A DNA stretch of 21,799 nucleotides from Priestia aryabhattai (GCF_023715685.1 NZ_JAMBOQ010000018.1:1-21799); one strand, 5' to 3'. Numbered from the stretch's first letter, positions 7,473-15,099 are shown. Notes: generated by a model not told the origin, from the letters alone. Numbers and translations are program-made.

Positions 7473-8174
7473 ATGGCAAAAGAATCTGTTTCTTTAAGGT
7501 TAGATAACGATGCTGTGAAGCTGCTTAAGAAGATAGCAAAGGAAGAATACGGCAATGTATCTAAGAAAGGTTACGTTGTCGAAAATGCTTTACAACTATA
7601 TGAAGCTCACCGAATTAGACCACTGGAAGCAAGCGCCGTTTTGTCTGTAACAGAGGACAAAATAATTGAGCGGTTAGATAAAAGGTTCAATGATATTGGA
7701 AAAAATCTTGTTGAGCGGATTGGTAACTTATACGCAAAAGAAGCTTATGAGGCTTGTTTATCTTCTTTGTTACTTGAAGATATATACATGAAGTCCGGCT
7801 TTCATAAGGGAGATTATGAGCGTAGACGAAAAGAAACAGCTTACCGCATGAAAACACGTTTTGATAAAGAGGGCGCGGATCAACTAGCGGGAGCTATGGA
7901 AGAAAATGAACATTTAAAGCAAACTCTTACCGATGTAAACCAAAAACTACAAAAGGCAGCGCAAGTTGTTACACATTTTAAAGATAAGATTCCTACCCTG
8001 GAAGAAGAAAACGAACACTTGAAGGAGCAGCTGCAACAAAAAAGCGAGCAGCAAGAAAGTTTGAAAGCCTGGGCGAATGGTCTTACTAAACATCTAATAG
8101 ACAACTATAGCCGTATTAAATCCAATAAGGCTTTATTTGATGAATACATGCAAATGAATCCCGTTCCTAAATGA
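7473..8174 (+). CDS. Ribbon-helix-helix relaxosome accessory protein
   Basis: A 233-residue protein. The first about 45 residues (SVSLRLDNDAVKLLKKIAKEE...) fit a ribbon-helix-helix DNA-binding domain: a short beta strand, then two helices. From about 135 to 210 the sequence is rich in Glu, Lys and Gln with heptad hydrophobics, a coiled coil for self-association. Such proteins (MobC/TraY-like role) bind oriT next to the relaxase and often repress their own promoter. It is the first gene of the mobilization operon, directly downstream of the candidate oriT and operator 5. Start is ATG after AAGGAGGG. DNA binding is likely; the exact family name is not certain. Confidence 0.75.
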   Translation: MAKESVSLRLDNDAVKLLKKIAKEEYGNVSKKGYVVENALQLYEAHRIRPLEASAVLSVTEDKIIERLDKRFNDIGKNLVERIGNLYAKEAYEACLSSLLLEDIYMKSGFHKGDYERRRKETAYRMKTRFDKEGADQLAGAMEENEHLKQTLTDVNQKLQKAAQVVTHFKDKIPTLEEENEHLKEQLQQKSEQQESLKAWANGLTKHLIDNYSRIKSNKALFDEYMQMNPVPK

Positions 8175-8189
8175 AGGAGGTAAACAATT

Positions 8190-8444
8190 ATGAAACTCAA
8201 TGAGATAGAAATGATTAAGCATATGTTGTTACAACTAGAAGCAAGAGGCTATAAGGAACCTAGTTTTTGCTACGAAGACCCTCACAAATGGACTTTTCGT
8301 TCAGATATAAACGATGAAGACACTTTGTTTTTAGATGTTACTAAGGTTGATGGCGGAATTACTGCATGTGTTTTTCGTGATTTAGAAAGCGAAGAAAAGA
8401 AATATAGATTAGATTTTTATTTAGAAATTACAAATGGTTGCTAA
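8190..8444 (+). CDS. Hypothetical protein in the mobilization operon
   Basis: An 84-residue acidic soluble protein that I do not recognise. Predicted alternation of strands in the middle (KWTFRSDINDEDTLFLDVTKVDGGITACVF) suggests a small alpha/beta fold. There is no membrane segment and no metal-binding pattern. Start is ATG after AAGGAGG, 15 bases after the preceding gene, and its end overlaps the relaxase start by 11 bases. This tight coupling suggests a partner of the relaxase, but function is unknown. Confidence 0.7.
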   Translation: MKLNEIEMIKHMLLQLEARGYKEPSFCYEDPHKWTFRSDINDEDTLFLDVTKVDGGITACVFRDLESEEKKYRLDFYLEITNGC

Positions 8445-9192
8445 CGTCAAAATGCTCCGTTATCTAAAACATAACGGTACAAATAAGCCTATACATTCAG
8501 CAAAAGAGCACATTCGATACATTGAAGCTAACAGGGAAAAACACCGAAACAACCCTGATTTATTTAACAGCAAAGAAAACGTTTTAGACAGGCGCGACTT
8601 TTGGAAGCGGATTGAGGACCAACCGAAAAACGGTGTTGTTCTTCATAAAATGGTTATTTCCTTAAGTGAAGATGAACAAAAGCGCCTGAAAATTGATATG
8701 CGGGAGCTTGCCAGGGATACAATGGCTTCTTTTGAAACTAAGATAGGCCGCCGCTTGGATTGGATAGCTGCCTTTCATGATGATAAAGGGCAGCCGCATA
8801 TTCATGTTGCTTTTAGAGGGCGCGATTTAGACGGAAAACAAGTTGGTATTTATCCAATTCATGTTAAGCAGCTAAAACAAATAGCCGAACAAGAGAAAGT
8901 TAGGCAGGCAGAGCGCAATTTAACCCGCGCACAATTTCGCGAATATACAAAAGAACTTGAAGCAGAGCGGCAGCAACCACGCCGTTATGAACAAGACAGG
9001 GATTATTCAGACCGTTCCCGCTCTGATCCACTCGGCCTCCAAACATCAAAAGTAACTCTTAACTTTTTGGAACAGATGATAAAAGATGGACAAAGACAAA
9101 TTGAGAGAGTACAACGTAAAGCCTATTATGAGGCGGAACGTGAAGCAGAGCAGGAGCGGAACAAGAGCAAAGGGAGAGGGATGGAAAGATGA
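8434..9192 (+). CDS. MobL-like HUH relaxase
   Basis: The enzyme that would nick one strand at oriT, stay covalently joined to its 5' end and be led into the recipient. The 252 residues show the HUH metal site: His115, His122 and His124 in FHDDKGQPHIHVAFRG. The preceding block (VVLHKMVISLSEDE...ELARDTM) matches the MOB-L/MobL type described for pLS20. Tyr29 in KEHIRYIEANR is the likely nucleophile. Residues about 150-250 are charged helices. It is short compared with the roughly 400 residues of the pLS20 relaxase and has no extra domain. Its start overlaps the upstream gene and its stop overlaps the coupling-protein ATG, indicating coupled translation. Confidence 0.85.
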   Translation: MVANVKMLRYLKHNGTNKPIHSAKEHIRYIEANREKHRNNPDLFNSKENVLDRRDFWKRIEDQPKNGVVLHKMVISLSEDEQKRLKIDMRELARDTMASFETKIGRRLDWIAAFHDDKGQPHIHVAFRGRDLDGKQVGIYPIHVKQLKQIAEQEKVRQAERNLTRAQFREYTKELEAERQQPRRYEQDRDYSDRSRSDPLGLQTSKVTLNFLEQMIKDGQRQIERVQRKAYYEAEREAEQERNKSKGRGMER

Positions 9193-11156
9193 AACTAAAA
9201 AACAACCGACTCATTATAAAGTTAGTGTTACTTATTTCTATAGGTTTAGCATTCAATATTATCCTGGGAGGACTAGCAGCATTCTTATTTAGCGCTATAC
9301 AGGTAAACAGTGATATTGATAAGCTTCTTATATCGCTTGAATCCTTAAAAGATGAACCTTTTTTAGCTGTTAAGGGAATAGTTTTCGGCAACGCTTCAAA
9401 TACGGTTTTACAAAGCGGCCACGATCTATACACCAATTTAATATTTCAAGGTGTTTTATGGCTTGTATATCTATTTTACTTTTACAAAGCTATTTTCTTT
9501 AAGTCCAAAAGATTCAGTAAAGAAGATGCTTCACATATTGGCGTATATGGAACCGCTCACTGGGAAAGCGCAAAAAACATTGCTAAAAGGTTCTTTAACA
9601 GCGATAAGGGAATGATTGTTGGTGCTGTTGGTGAAAAACCCTGTATACAAGAGATTGAGGGAGATATAAACCAAATGTGTTTAGTGTATGGAGGTAGCGG
9701 AAGCGGTAAAACTGCCGGTTATTCTATCCCTAACATTCTTCATATATCCGAAACACTGGGAGAATCTTTTGTTATTACTGATCCAAAGGCAGATATTTTC
9801 AACGCAACAGCCGCTCACCTAAGAAAACTAGGCTACACAATTTATAAAATCAATTTGCTCGATTTTCTTAAGTCTGATAGATATAATTCGCTCGACTATG
9901 TAACCAATGGCCCTGAAGCTATTTCAGTCGTTAATACACTTATGAAGAATAGCGGCGAATCTAAAAACAGCGACTTTTGGGAAAAGGCGGAACGTGCTTT
10001 ATATGCTGCATTGATTCTATATCTAAAAGAGACTCGCCCAAAAGAAGAGCAGCATTTTTCCAGCGTTTTAAAGCTAGGCTTAGAAATTGGAAAGAATCCT
10101 AAGTTGTTAAATGCCATGTTTAAAGCTTTACCGGAAGATTCAGAAGCAAAAACGTTTTACGATATATTCAACATGGCAGAGGAAAAAACACGCTCTGGAA
10201 TATTAGTTGGTTTTGGTGTTCGCCTTCAATTATGGGCCATGAAAGATATAAGAAACTTAACAGCTGCAAGCGATTTTCAAATAAAAGAGCTAGCTCACAA
10301 GAAAACAGCTGTATTTGTTCTAACTAGAGATGATGATTCAAGTTTTGACTTGCTAACAGCTTTATTTATTGACCAAACTTTCCAGGAGCTTGCAAAAGAA
10401 GCTCGTAAAAGTCCAAAACAACATTTAAAAGTACCTGTAAGAATGATTTTAGATGAGATAGCAAATATCGCGCCTATCAATGACCTAGAAAAGCGTATGG
10501 CCGTCATGCGTTCGCGCGGCGTACGTATCTCATTAATTTTTCAAGGCATTCAGCAATTTAAAAACCGCTATGGAGAAGGCGTGGCCGCTGAAATATCAGA
10601 TTCATGTGATAGTCAAATTATTTTACAGGCTAATGATGATTCTACCGCTATTCCTGTTTCTAAAATGCTTGGAAAAACTACGGTTTTAACTAACTCTGTT
10701 TCTCAAAATCATAATGAGCGAGGATCTTCTAACGGTATGAACTATTCAATGCAAGGAACAGAACTCATGACACCTGACCAGGTGCGGAAAAAAGATAAAA
10801 ACAAATTGATTCTTTTTCAAAAGGGTTCAGCTCCCGCCTTTATTGACAAATACTTTTACTATAAACAAAAACGCTGGAGCAACCTTCTAGAAGCCGACTG
10901 GAACCAGGAGCCGAACAGAGAAGATAAACCGATAAATATTGCTTCTCCTTCCGTCTATAGCGTTCCGCAACCGGAACACATAGAACAGCAGCAAGGCGAA
11001 CAGATAGCGGAACACTATGAAGATAACGGCCAATACTTCGATGAAGAGGCATTAAGACACCTGGAAGAACAGGCAGGCCACTATTTAGAAGATCAAGCGC
11101 CTTATGATGATCCGCAAGAAAAACAAGACAAAGAGCCTTTTGATATGTTCTCTTAA
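9189..11156 (+). CDS. VirD4/TraG-type coupling ATPase (T4CP)
   Basis: A membrane-bound hexameric ATPase that brings the relaxase-DNA complex to the channel. The 655 residues begin with two membrane segments (about 10-40 and 78-98). The ATPase follows, with Walker A GGSGSGKTAG at about 167-176, Walker B VRMILDEIANI at about 417-427, and the TraG signature ITDPKADIF after Walker A. The tail (about 575-655) is unusually acidic and Gln-rich (EHIEQQQGEQIAEHYED...), probably a relaxosome-binding extension. It is the last gene of the operon and is followed by a strong terminator. Length and motifs look complete. Confidence 0.95.
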   Translation: MKLKNNRLIIKLVLLISIGLAFNIILGGLAAFLFSAIQVNSDIDKLLISLESLKDEPFLAVKGIVFGNASNTVLQSGHDLYTNLIFQGVLWLVYLFYFYKAIFFKSKRFSKEDASHIGVYGTAHWESAKNIAKRFFNSDKGMIVGAVGEKPCIQEIEGDINQMCLVYGGSGSGKTAGYSIPNILHISETLGESFVITDPKADIFNATAAHLRKLGYTIYKINLLDFLKSDRYNSLDYVTNGPEAISVVNTLMKNSGESKNSDFWEKAERALYAALILYLKETRPKEEQHFSSVLKLGLEIGKNPKLLNAMFKALPEDSEAKTFYDIFNMAEEKTRSGILVGFGVRLQLWAMKDIRNLTAASDFQIKELAHKKTAVFVLTRDDDSSFDLLTALFIDQTFQELAKEARKSPKQHLKVPVRMILDEIANIAPINDLEKRMAVMRSRGVRISLIFQGIQQFKNRYGEGVAAEISDSCDSQIILQANDDSTAIPVSKMLGKTTVLTNSVSQNHNERGSSNGMNYSMQGTELMTPDQVRKKDKNKLILFQKGSAPAFIDKYFYYKQKRWSNLLEADWNQEPNREDKPINIASPSVYSVPQPEHIEQQQGEQIAEHYEDNGQYFDEEALRHLEEQAGHYLEDQAPYDDPQEKQDKEPFDMFS

Positions 11157-11161
11157 AAACT

Positions 11162-11190
11162 AAAGAGAAGGGAAATCCCTTCTCTTTTTT
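11162..11190 (+). terminator. Bidirectional terminator after the coupling ATPase gene
   Basis: AAAGAGAAGGGA and TCCCTTCTCTTT form a 12-bp perfect stem with a two-base loop, followed by TTTT on the plus strand and a T-rich run on the minus strand. It separates the mobilization operon from the convergent membrane-protein gene. Confidence 0.9.
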
Positions 11191-11203
11191 ATTATGTAAA
11201 TTA

Positions 11204-11800
11204 TTAATTTCCAATTTTGTTTTCAATTTTTTGCTTTTCAACTTTTAAACCATCAATACATTCTTTGTAAATTCCTATAATATCTGATTCAGTCAATATA
11301 GTTGCTCCACCCAAATTCGGCCTTCTGAAACTCGAAAACGAATCATAAAGCCTTCTAACTGTTTTATAAGTGTTTAAATTCACATCGCTTGCCAGTTTCA
11401 ATAGTCCTTCACTATTATCCGGCCCCTCTAAAGTATAGTCTAAGCGTGCATTTACATGACCTGCACCTAATTGCTCTCGTACGCCCTGTAAAAATATTCT
11501 GTTTTGCTGACCAATAAACATAAGTAAATCATCAATAGCCATTAATTGTTTAGGTAGCTTGTCCTCTGATTCTCTGTTCTTCAAGTCATTAATAGTCATC
11601 ATTACACCTAGCAACGTAAACAATCCCGATAAAATGGAGCCTATATAGCTCCCGAAAAAACCAACCCAAACACTATTTGTTGAAACTGCCTTCCCAACAG
11701 GTATAAACATTAAAGCATTTACCACGATTGGAATAATAACTAATATCGCAATAGCATACCAAATACTTTTTTTACTCCAAACAAGTCTCTTTTTAAACAC
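11204..11800 (-). CDS. Two-TM membrane protein of unknown function
   Basis: A 198-residue protein with membrane segments at about 13-33 and 46-70 and a long cytoplasmic, helical C-terminal domain with basic end (EKQKIENKIG). No motif is recognised. The start is GTG, after GAGGGGGAAG. It stands alone, convergent with the mobilization operon. Plasmid-borne proteins of this shape next to transfer genes can act in entry exclusion or phage defence, but nothing in the sequence proves either. Confidence 0.65.
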   Translation of the reverse strand: MFKKRLVWSKKSIWYAIAILVIIPIVVNALMFIPVGKAVSTNSVWVGFFGSYIGSILSGLFTLLGVMMTINDLKNRESEDKLPKQLMAIDDLLMFIGQQNRIFLQGVREQLGAGHVNARLDYTLEGPDNSEGLLKLASDVNLNTYKTVRRLYDSFSSFRRPNLGGATILTESDIIGIYKECIDGLKVEKQKIENKIGN

Positions 11801-12010
11801 AATTACTTCCCCCTCTTTTGTCCAATTATATCTGATAAATTCAGTAATATATTGAAAAACTACACATTTTTAGTTAATAAAAACATTAACCAATCCGCTA
11901 AACGAGTAGTTACCCGAAAAGCTGTAATTAATTCGCTTGTAGGCGCTTATAGCAACATCAAAAAGGGTAGTTATAACAAGAGTATTCTTTTAAATGGCAT
12001 AGAAAAGAAT

Positions 12011-12046
12011 AAAAAAAGACCTGGAGCCGTTCTCTAGGTCTTTTTT
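12011..12046. terminator. Bidirectional terminator, copy 1 of a direct repeat
   Basis: AAAGACCTGGAG pairs with CTCTAGGTCTTT around five bases, with A-run before and TTTTTT after. A close copy lies at 12700-12733 in the same orientation. Confidence 0.75.
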
Positions 12047-12084
12047 AGCGTCTTTTTATTCTCAAAATAACGAATAACCGCAAC

Positions 12085-12123
12085 AAAGACCGCCCACTAT
12101 ATATGAGTTTATAAGGCGGTCTT
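12085..12123. other. Long-loop inverted repeat AAGACCGCC/GGCGGTCTT
   Basis: Nine-base perfect arms around about 20 AT-rich bases. No T-run follows, so the role (attenuator, operator or remnant terminator) is open. It lies in the 260-base leader region before the small HTH gene. Confidence 0.45.
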
Positions 12124-12276
12124 ATCTATATTCATGCTATATGATTATGACAAAAATATCGACATTATTCTAAAAGGTGTCTCGTTTTTGATATCTTAAT
12201 TGAGTATATGCTTAGTAGCTTGGATAATACCCCATTTTTTTGAATGCGGTATAAAAAAGGGGCGGTTAGGAGAGAA

Positions 12277-12296
12277 TCCTTACTAATGAGTAAGGA
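12277..12296 (+). promoter_or_regulatory. Hairpin sequestering the ribosome site of the HTH gene
   Basis: TCCTTACT and AGTAAGGA are perfectly complementary, with loop AATG. The right arm contains the only good ribosome site (AAGGAG) of the 77-codon gene starting at 12307. In the mRNA this stem would hide the site; as DNA it could also be an operator. Confidence 0.65.
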
Positions 12297-12306
12297 GTGA
12301 AGATAT

Positions 12307-12540
12307 ATGCTATTTAACAAATTAGGACAAACAAGAACTAAATTTGGTTATTGGATCGACTCTCAAAAAGATATTAATCAATCAAAAATAATAAACGCCT
12401 CTGGAATGAGCAAGGGAACAATTTATAGATTGTGTAATGATCCTAATTTTAGACCTAAGCACTCAACTGTAGCGTGTATTAATAAAGGCTTAAAAAAATT
12501 AAAAAAGAACGTAAAAGTTGAGGATTTTCTTAATTTTTAG
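12307..12540 (+). CDS. Small XRE-like helix-turn-helix protein
   Basis: A 77-residue basic protein. The stretch ISQ-like INQSKIINASGMSKGTIYRL (about 24-43) reads as helix-turn-helix of the Cro/CI type, followed by helices ending in VEDFL, which is typical of one-domain XRE regulators. Start is ATG after TAAGGAGTG. The ribosome site lies in a perfect hairpin, which suggests translational control. It sits between two near-identical terminators and next to a serine recombinase gene, as if carried in a small cassette. Its target is unknown; the GGTA/TACC cluster just downstream is one candidate. Confidence 0.7.
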   Translation: MLFNKLGQTRTKFGYWIDSQKDINQSKIINASGMSKGTIYRLCNDPNFRPKHSTVACINKGLKKLKKNVKVEDFLNF

Positions 12541-12604
12541 TTAGCAACGGCTCTGTTTTCTTACAAATTTTCTAAACGGCTCCAATCATCACATAAACCT
12601 TGTA

Positions 12605-12697
12605 TTACTGCGGTAGCATTAACGCGGTAGATAATGAGTATTTACCGAAGTATTTACCGAAGTAACTACCCTTTATCTACTATGTAGCTACTGCGGT
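12605..12697. repeat. Cluster of GCGGTA / TTACCG repeats
   Basis: GCGGTAG occurs twice, TATTTACCGAAG twice in tandem (12639-12650 and 12651-12662), then ACTACC and again GCGGTAT. GTAGATAA and TTATCTAC form an inverted pair across it. Six GGTA/TACC cores in about 90 bases point to a multi-site protein-binding element, either for the HTH protein upstream or for the serine recombinase downstream (a res-like site). Confidence 0.5.
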
Positions 12698-12699
12698 AT

Positions 12700-12733
12700 A
12701 AAAAAAGACCTGGAGCTGTTCTCCTGGTCTTTA
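12700..12733. terminator. Bidirectional terminator, copy 2 of a direct repeat
   Basis: AAAGACC-T-GGAG pairs with CTCC-T-GGTCTTT, with A-run before. It ends directly at the stop codon of the recombinase gene and serves both convergent genes. About 30 of 34 bases match the terminator at 12011-12046. Confidence 0.75.
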
Positions 12734-13540
12734 TTAAACTGCTTTATTTTCTCCACTATGAACCTTGTTCCATTTTTGGCGTGAAATGATTTTAGGGAAA
12801 ACATCTTTCTGTCTAATCGCGTTCTGCTCTTTGCTGCCATTATATGAATTAAAGCCTGTATAGCTTTCTGTATCTAACATTCTTCTAATTGTCGTAGGTG
12901 TCCAATTCTTATTGCTTTTCGTTGTAATACCTTCCTCATTAAGCTTTTTAGCTATCCGGTAGCAAGTGCGCCCCTCTATAAATTCATCAAATACACGCTT
13001 CACAATGGCTGCCTGTTCTTTATTTATCTTAACAGCTCCATTTCCTACCTCATAACCATATGGAACCTGGCCGCCTGCATACTTATTTTTTAAAGCTGTC
13101 GAGATTCTACCGCCTTTTGTTCGTTCGTTAATGACTTCACGCTCAAACTCTCCAAAAGTTGAAAGTATCCCTAACATCATACGCCCTATCATGGTACTTG
13201 TATCAAATGATTCAGTAATACTTACAAAGTCCATATTTAATTCCGCAAGCTCAACCTTAATAAATTGCAATAAGTTCAGCTGATTTCTATGCGCTCTATC
13301 CATTTTTAAAACAACTACACTTTCAAGCTCGCCCTTATGATCCGCAAGATACTGCATCATTTTTTTATACCCTGGTCTATTTATGTTGCTTCCAGAAAAA
13401 CCTTCATCTTTAAAAATCTCAACCAATTCCCACTCCTGGGAGATACAATAAGCTTCAATTCTTTTTATTTGTTCCTCGATGGATGTATTTTCAATTTGTG
13501 AATCAGATGATACACGAACATAGCCGACAACTTTTTTCAT
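12734..13540 (-). CDS. Serine recombinase (resolvase/invertase family)
   Basis: A site-specific recombinase of about 268 residues. The N-terminal resolvase domain (about 1-140) has YVRVSSDSQ with catalytic Ser11, the EQIKRIEAY helix, DEGFSGSNINRPG, and VVLKMDRAHRN with the catalytic Arg region. A short Recombinase domain (about 160-245, GGQVPYGYEV...WTPTTIRRML) binds DNA. It lacks the zinc ribbon and long coiled coil of large integrases. I start at the ATG at 13540 (MKKVVGYVRV), where family homology begins and a GGGGGAA ribosome site precedes; an upstream in-frame extension to 13729 is hydrophobic and unlike the family. On a plasmid its likely job is multimer resolution; integration of a cassette is an alternative. 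Confidence 0.88.
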   Translation of the reverse strand: MKKVVGYVRVSSDSQIENTSIEEQIKRIEAYCISQEWELVEIFKDEGFSGSNINRPGYKKMMQYLADHKGELESVVVLKMDRAHRNQLNLLQFIKVELAELNMDFVSITESFDTSTMIGRMMLGILSTFGEFEREVINERTKGGRISTALKNKYAGGQVPYGYEVGNGAVKINKEQAAIVKRVFDEFIEGRTCYRIAKKLNEEGITTKSNKNWTPTTIRRMLDTESYTGFNSYNGSKEQNAIRQKDVFPKIISRQKWNKVHSGENKAV

Positions 13541-13588
13541 TATGTAAATTTCCCCCATACCCAAAAATCTGTTTTTTTTGATACTTTT

Positions 13589-13617
13589 ATTATAATTCAT
13601 ATGTACAGTAATTTCAA
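13589..13617 (-). promoter_or_regulatory. Promoter of the recombinase gene
   Basis: On the minus strand TTGAAA (13612-13617), 17 bases, TATAAT (13589-13594), about 50 bases before the ATG. The -35 lies inside the palindrome 13606-13623. Confidence 0.8.
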
Positions 13618-13623
13618 TTACTG
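13606..13623. promoter_or_regulatory. 18-bp palindrome CAGTAATT-TC-AATTACTG
   Basis: Perfect eight-base arms around a two-base centre, overlapping the recombinase -35. Serine recombinases cut at a central dinucleotide between inverted half-sites, and resolvases usually bind their own promoter, so this may be a recombination subsite as well as an operator. Confidence 0.6.
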
Positions 13624-13803
13624 AATATAAAATAATAATATATCCATTGATACATATGCTTTTATGTAATTTTTTCACGAATGAAAAAGAACAAAAAGCA
13701 AGTAAAAAAGAAAGGAAAAAAAATCTCATGCTCGAATTAATGAAAATAACGCTGTATGATGTTTAAGGAACAGAAGGCGAATACATACAGATTGGAGGCC
13801 GTT

Positions 13804-14559
13804 ATGAGTATTGAGGAAAATTACATGAATACAGAGGAAATGTCAGAACGTTTAGAAATAAGCTCAAGTAATGTAAGAAAGTATTCTATTGCTTTAGAGA
13901 AGAACGGTTACAAGTTCAAAACAGGTAGCAAGGGTAAACGTTACTTTACTGATACAGACCAAATGATTTTAGCGCAACTCAAATACGTAATAAAAAATAA
14001 AAACCTTTCTTTAGAAATAGGCGCAAAGACTGTACTATCAGGACTTAATATGAAGCGTTCCGGTAGCGGAACAGATGATACGCAAAACGAAAATGAAGAA
14101 AATAACCATTCGTTAACTGTTCCGCAAACTTACGAAAATTTACTACCCCCGGATATTATAGGAACAATAACGGAACACTTCAAAGAGCAAAGAGAGAGAA
14201 ACAATGAGCTAGTAGGAATAAACAACAAGCTGTTAGGGATGATTGAAAGATACGAGGTAGCTTTAAGCGATTCTAAAAATGATTTGAGAGAATTAGAGGA
14301 ACAAAGGCGAATGGATCGCGAACAAATGAGCAAGAAAATGGAGCAGCTGCAAGACAGTTTCAACAAACAGTTGCAAGCCAATTTCGACAAACAAGCCGAA
14401 CAGATGAAAAAACATATAGAGAGCCGCGATAAAGAAATGATGGAATATATACGCTCATCACAAAAACAGCAGCAACAACATTTACTGGAAGCAGCGGCGG
14501 CCCAGGAAAAAGAGAGAGAACATAAAAAAAGCTTCTTTGCTCGTCTTTTTGGGAACTAA
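13804..14559 (+). CDS. MerR-HTH/coiled-coil protein, partition-like
   Basis: A 251-residue protein. The N-terminus (MNTEEMSERLEISSSNVRKYSIALEKNGYKF) is a MerR-like HTH reaching about residue 75. A polar linker follows, then from about 120 to 235 a long Glu/Gln/Lys-rich coiled coil with HLLEAAAAQEKEREHKK, ending in KKSFFARLFGN. The same layout is found in RacA/DUF3967-type Bacillus proteins and in single-protein partition factors such as Par of pSK1, which bind centromere repeats and keep low-copy plasmids stable without an ATPase. No ParA or ParM is present here, which supports this role. The ATG at 13804 follows TTGGAGG; an upstream in-frame ATG (13756) lacks a ribosome site. It diverges from the recombinase gene. 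Confidence 0.72.
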   Translation: MSIEENYMNTEEMSERLEISSSNVRKYSIALEKNGYKFKTGSKGKRYFTDTDQMILAQLKYVIKNKNLSLEIGAKTVLSGLNMKRSGSGTDDTQNENEENNHSLTVPQTYENLLPPDIIGTITEHFKEQRERNNELVGINNKLLGMIERYEVALSDSKNDLRELEEQRRMDREQMSKKMEQLQDSFNKQLQANFDKQAEQMKKHIESRDKEMMEYIRSSQKQQQQHLLEAAAAQEKEREHKKSFFARLFGN

Positions 14560-14589
14560 GACAAACATTGAAGCGAAGAAAACAAACAA

Positions 14590-14626
14590 TCTATTTCATT
14601 ACAGTGCCATTGTTTTATGAAATAGA
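14590..14626. other. Perfect inverted repeat TCTATTTCAT/ATGAAATAGA
   Basis: Ten-base arms around 17 bases, starting 30 bases after the partition-like gene. There is no T-run, so it is not a standard terminator; it could be an operator or mRNA-stabilising stem. Confidence 0.5.
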
Positions 14627-14680
14627 GAAGGATAACTGAGTTATTCAATATTTTACCCTAAAAAACCTGCAAGAAACAGA

Positions 14681-14710
14681 AAAGCCCGGATTTATACCAG
14701 GCTTTTTTTG
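14681..14710 (+). terminator. Terminator after the partition-like gene
   Basis: AAAGCC-C-GG and CC-A-GGCTTT form a stem around seven bases, followed by TTTTTTT. Confidence 0.8.
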
Positions 14711-14787
14711 TTTTGGTTAATCCTAAGTTAAACTTCTGTTCTTCTGTTCGCACACATATGCTTAACATAAGTTCAACCTAAGTTGAT

Positions 14788-15099
14788 CTAATGTATAGTT
14801 ATAGGCTCATGATTTAACATCTTTACAACAGGTTTATCGTGAAAGGCAGGATTATTCATACAATCATCATAAGCCTGTTTATATTCATCATACGTAAGAT
14901 TTTTCCTCAATTCTTCAATGAGACAATCAAAAATTTCATTCACATCATTAATGTTTTCTATTGATTCTGCTTGATTTTCAATCGTTTCCTTGCAAGTATC
15001 AATAAGCCTGTCTTTAGAGGCTAACATTCTTTTAAGATACTCAATCTCCTGTTTTTGAGTTTCAATCGTTCTTTTAGCATTTTTCAGTTTACTAGGCAA
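14788..15099 (-). CDS. Coiled-coil hypothetical protein
   Basis: A 103-residue protein whose first two thirds (about 1-50) are a strongly charged heptad coiled coil (NAKRTIETQKQEIEYLKRML), followed by a helical tail. No enzyme motif. The start is TTG at 15099, after GAGGGGG, and overlaps the end of the preceding gene by 16 bases, so translation is coupled. It is the last gene of a leftward operon of six small unknown proteins beginning near 16816. Confidence 0.6.
   Translation of the reverse strand: MPSKLKNAKRTIETQKQEIEYLKRMLASKDRLIDTCKETIENQAESIENINDVNEIFDCLIEELRKNLTYDEYKQAYDDCMNNPAFHDKPVVKMLNHEPITIH

Noticed and set aside
7880..8104. Leftward Cys/Ser/Phe-rich open frame
   Set aside because: Antisense of the Glu/Lys/Gln coiled coil of the relaxosome protein, which always yields such composition.
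10840..11241. Leftward 133-codon open frame
   Set aside because: Opposite strand of the acidic tail of the coupling ATPase and through a strong terminator; composition is an artefact of the antisense Gln/Glu codons.
11852..12037. Rightward 61-codon open frame starting with TTG
   Set aside because: No ribosome site, AT-rich start, and its end runs through the left arm of the terminator at 12011-12046. Probably chance or a relic.
12734..13729. Longer start of the serine recombinase at 13729
   Set aside because: The extra 63 residues are hydrophobic and unlike the family, cross the promoter at 13589-13617, and lack a ribosome site.
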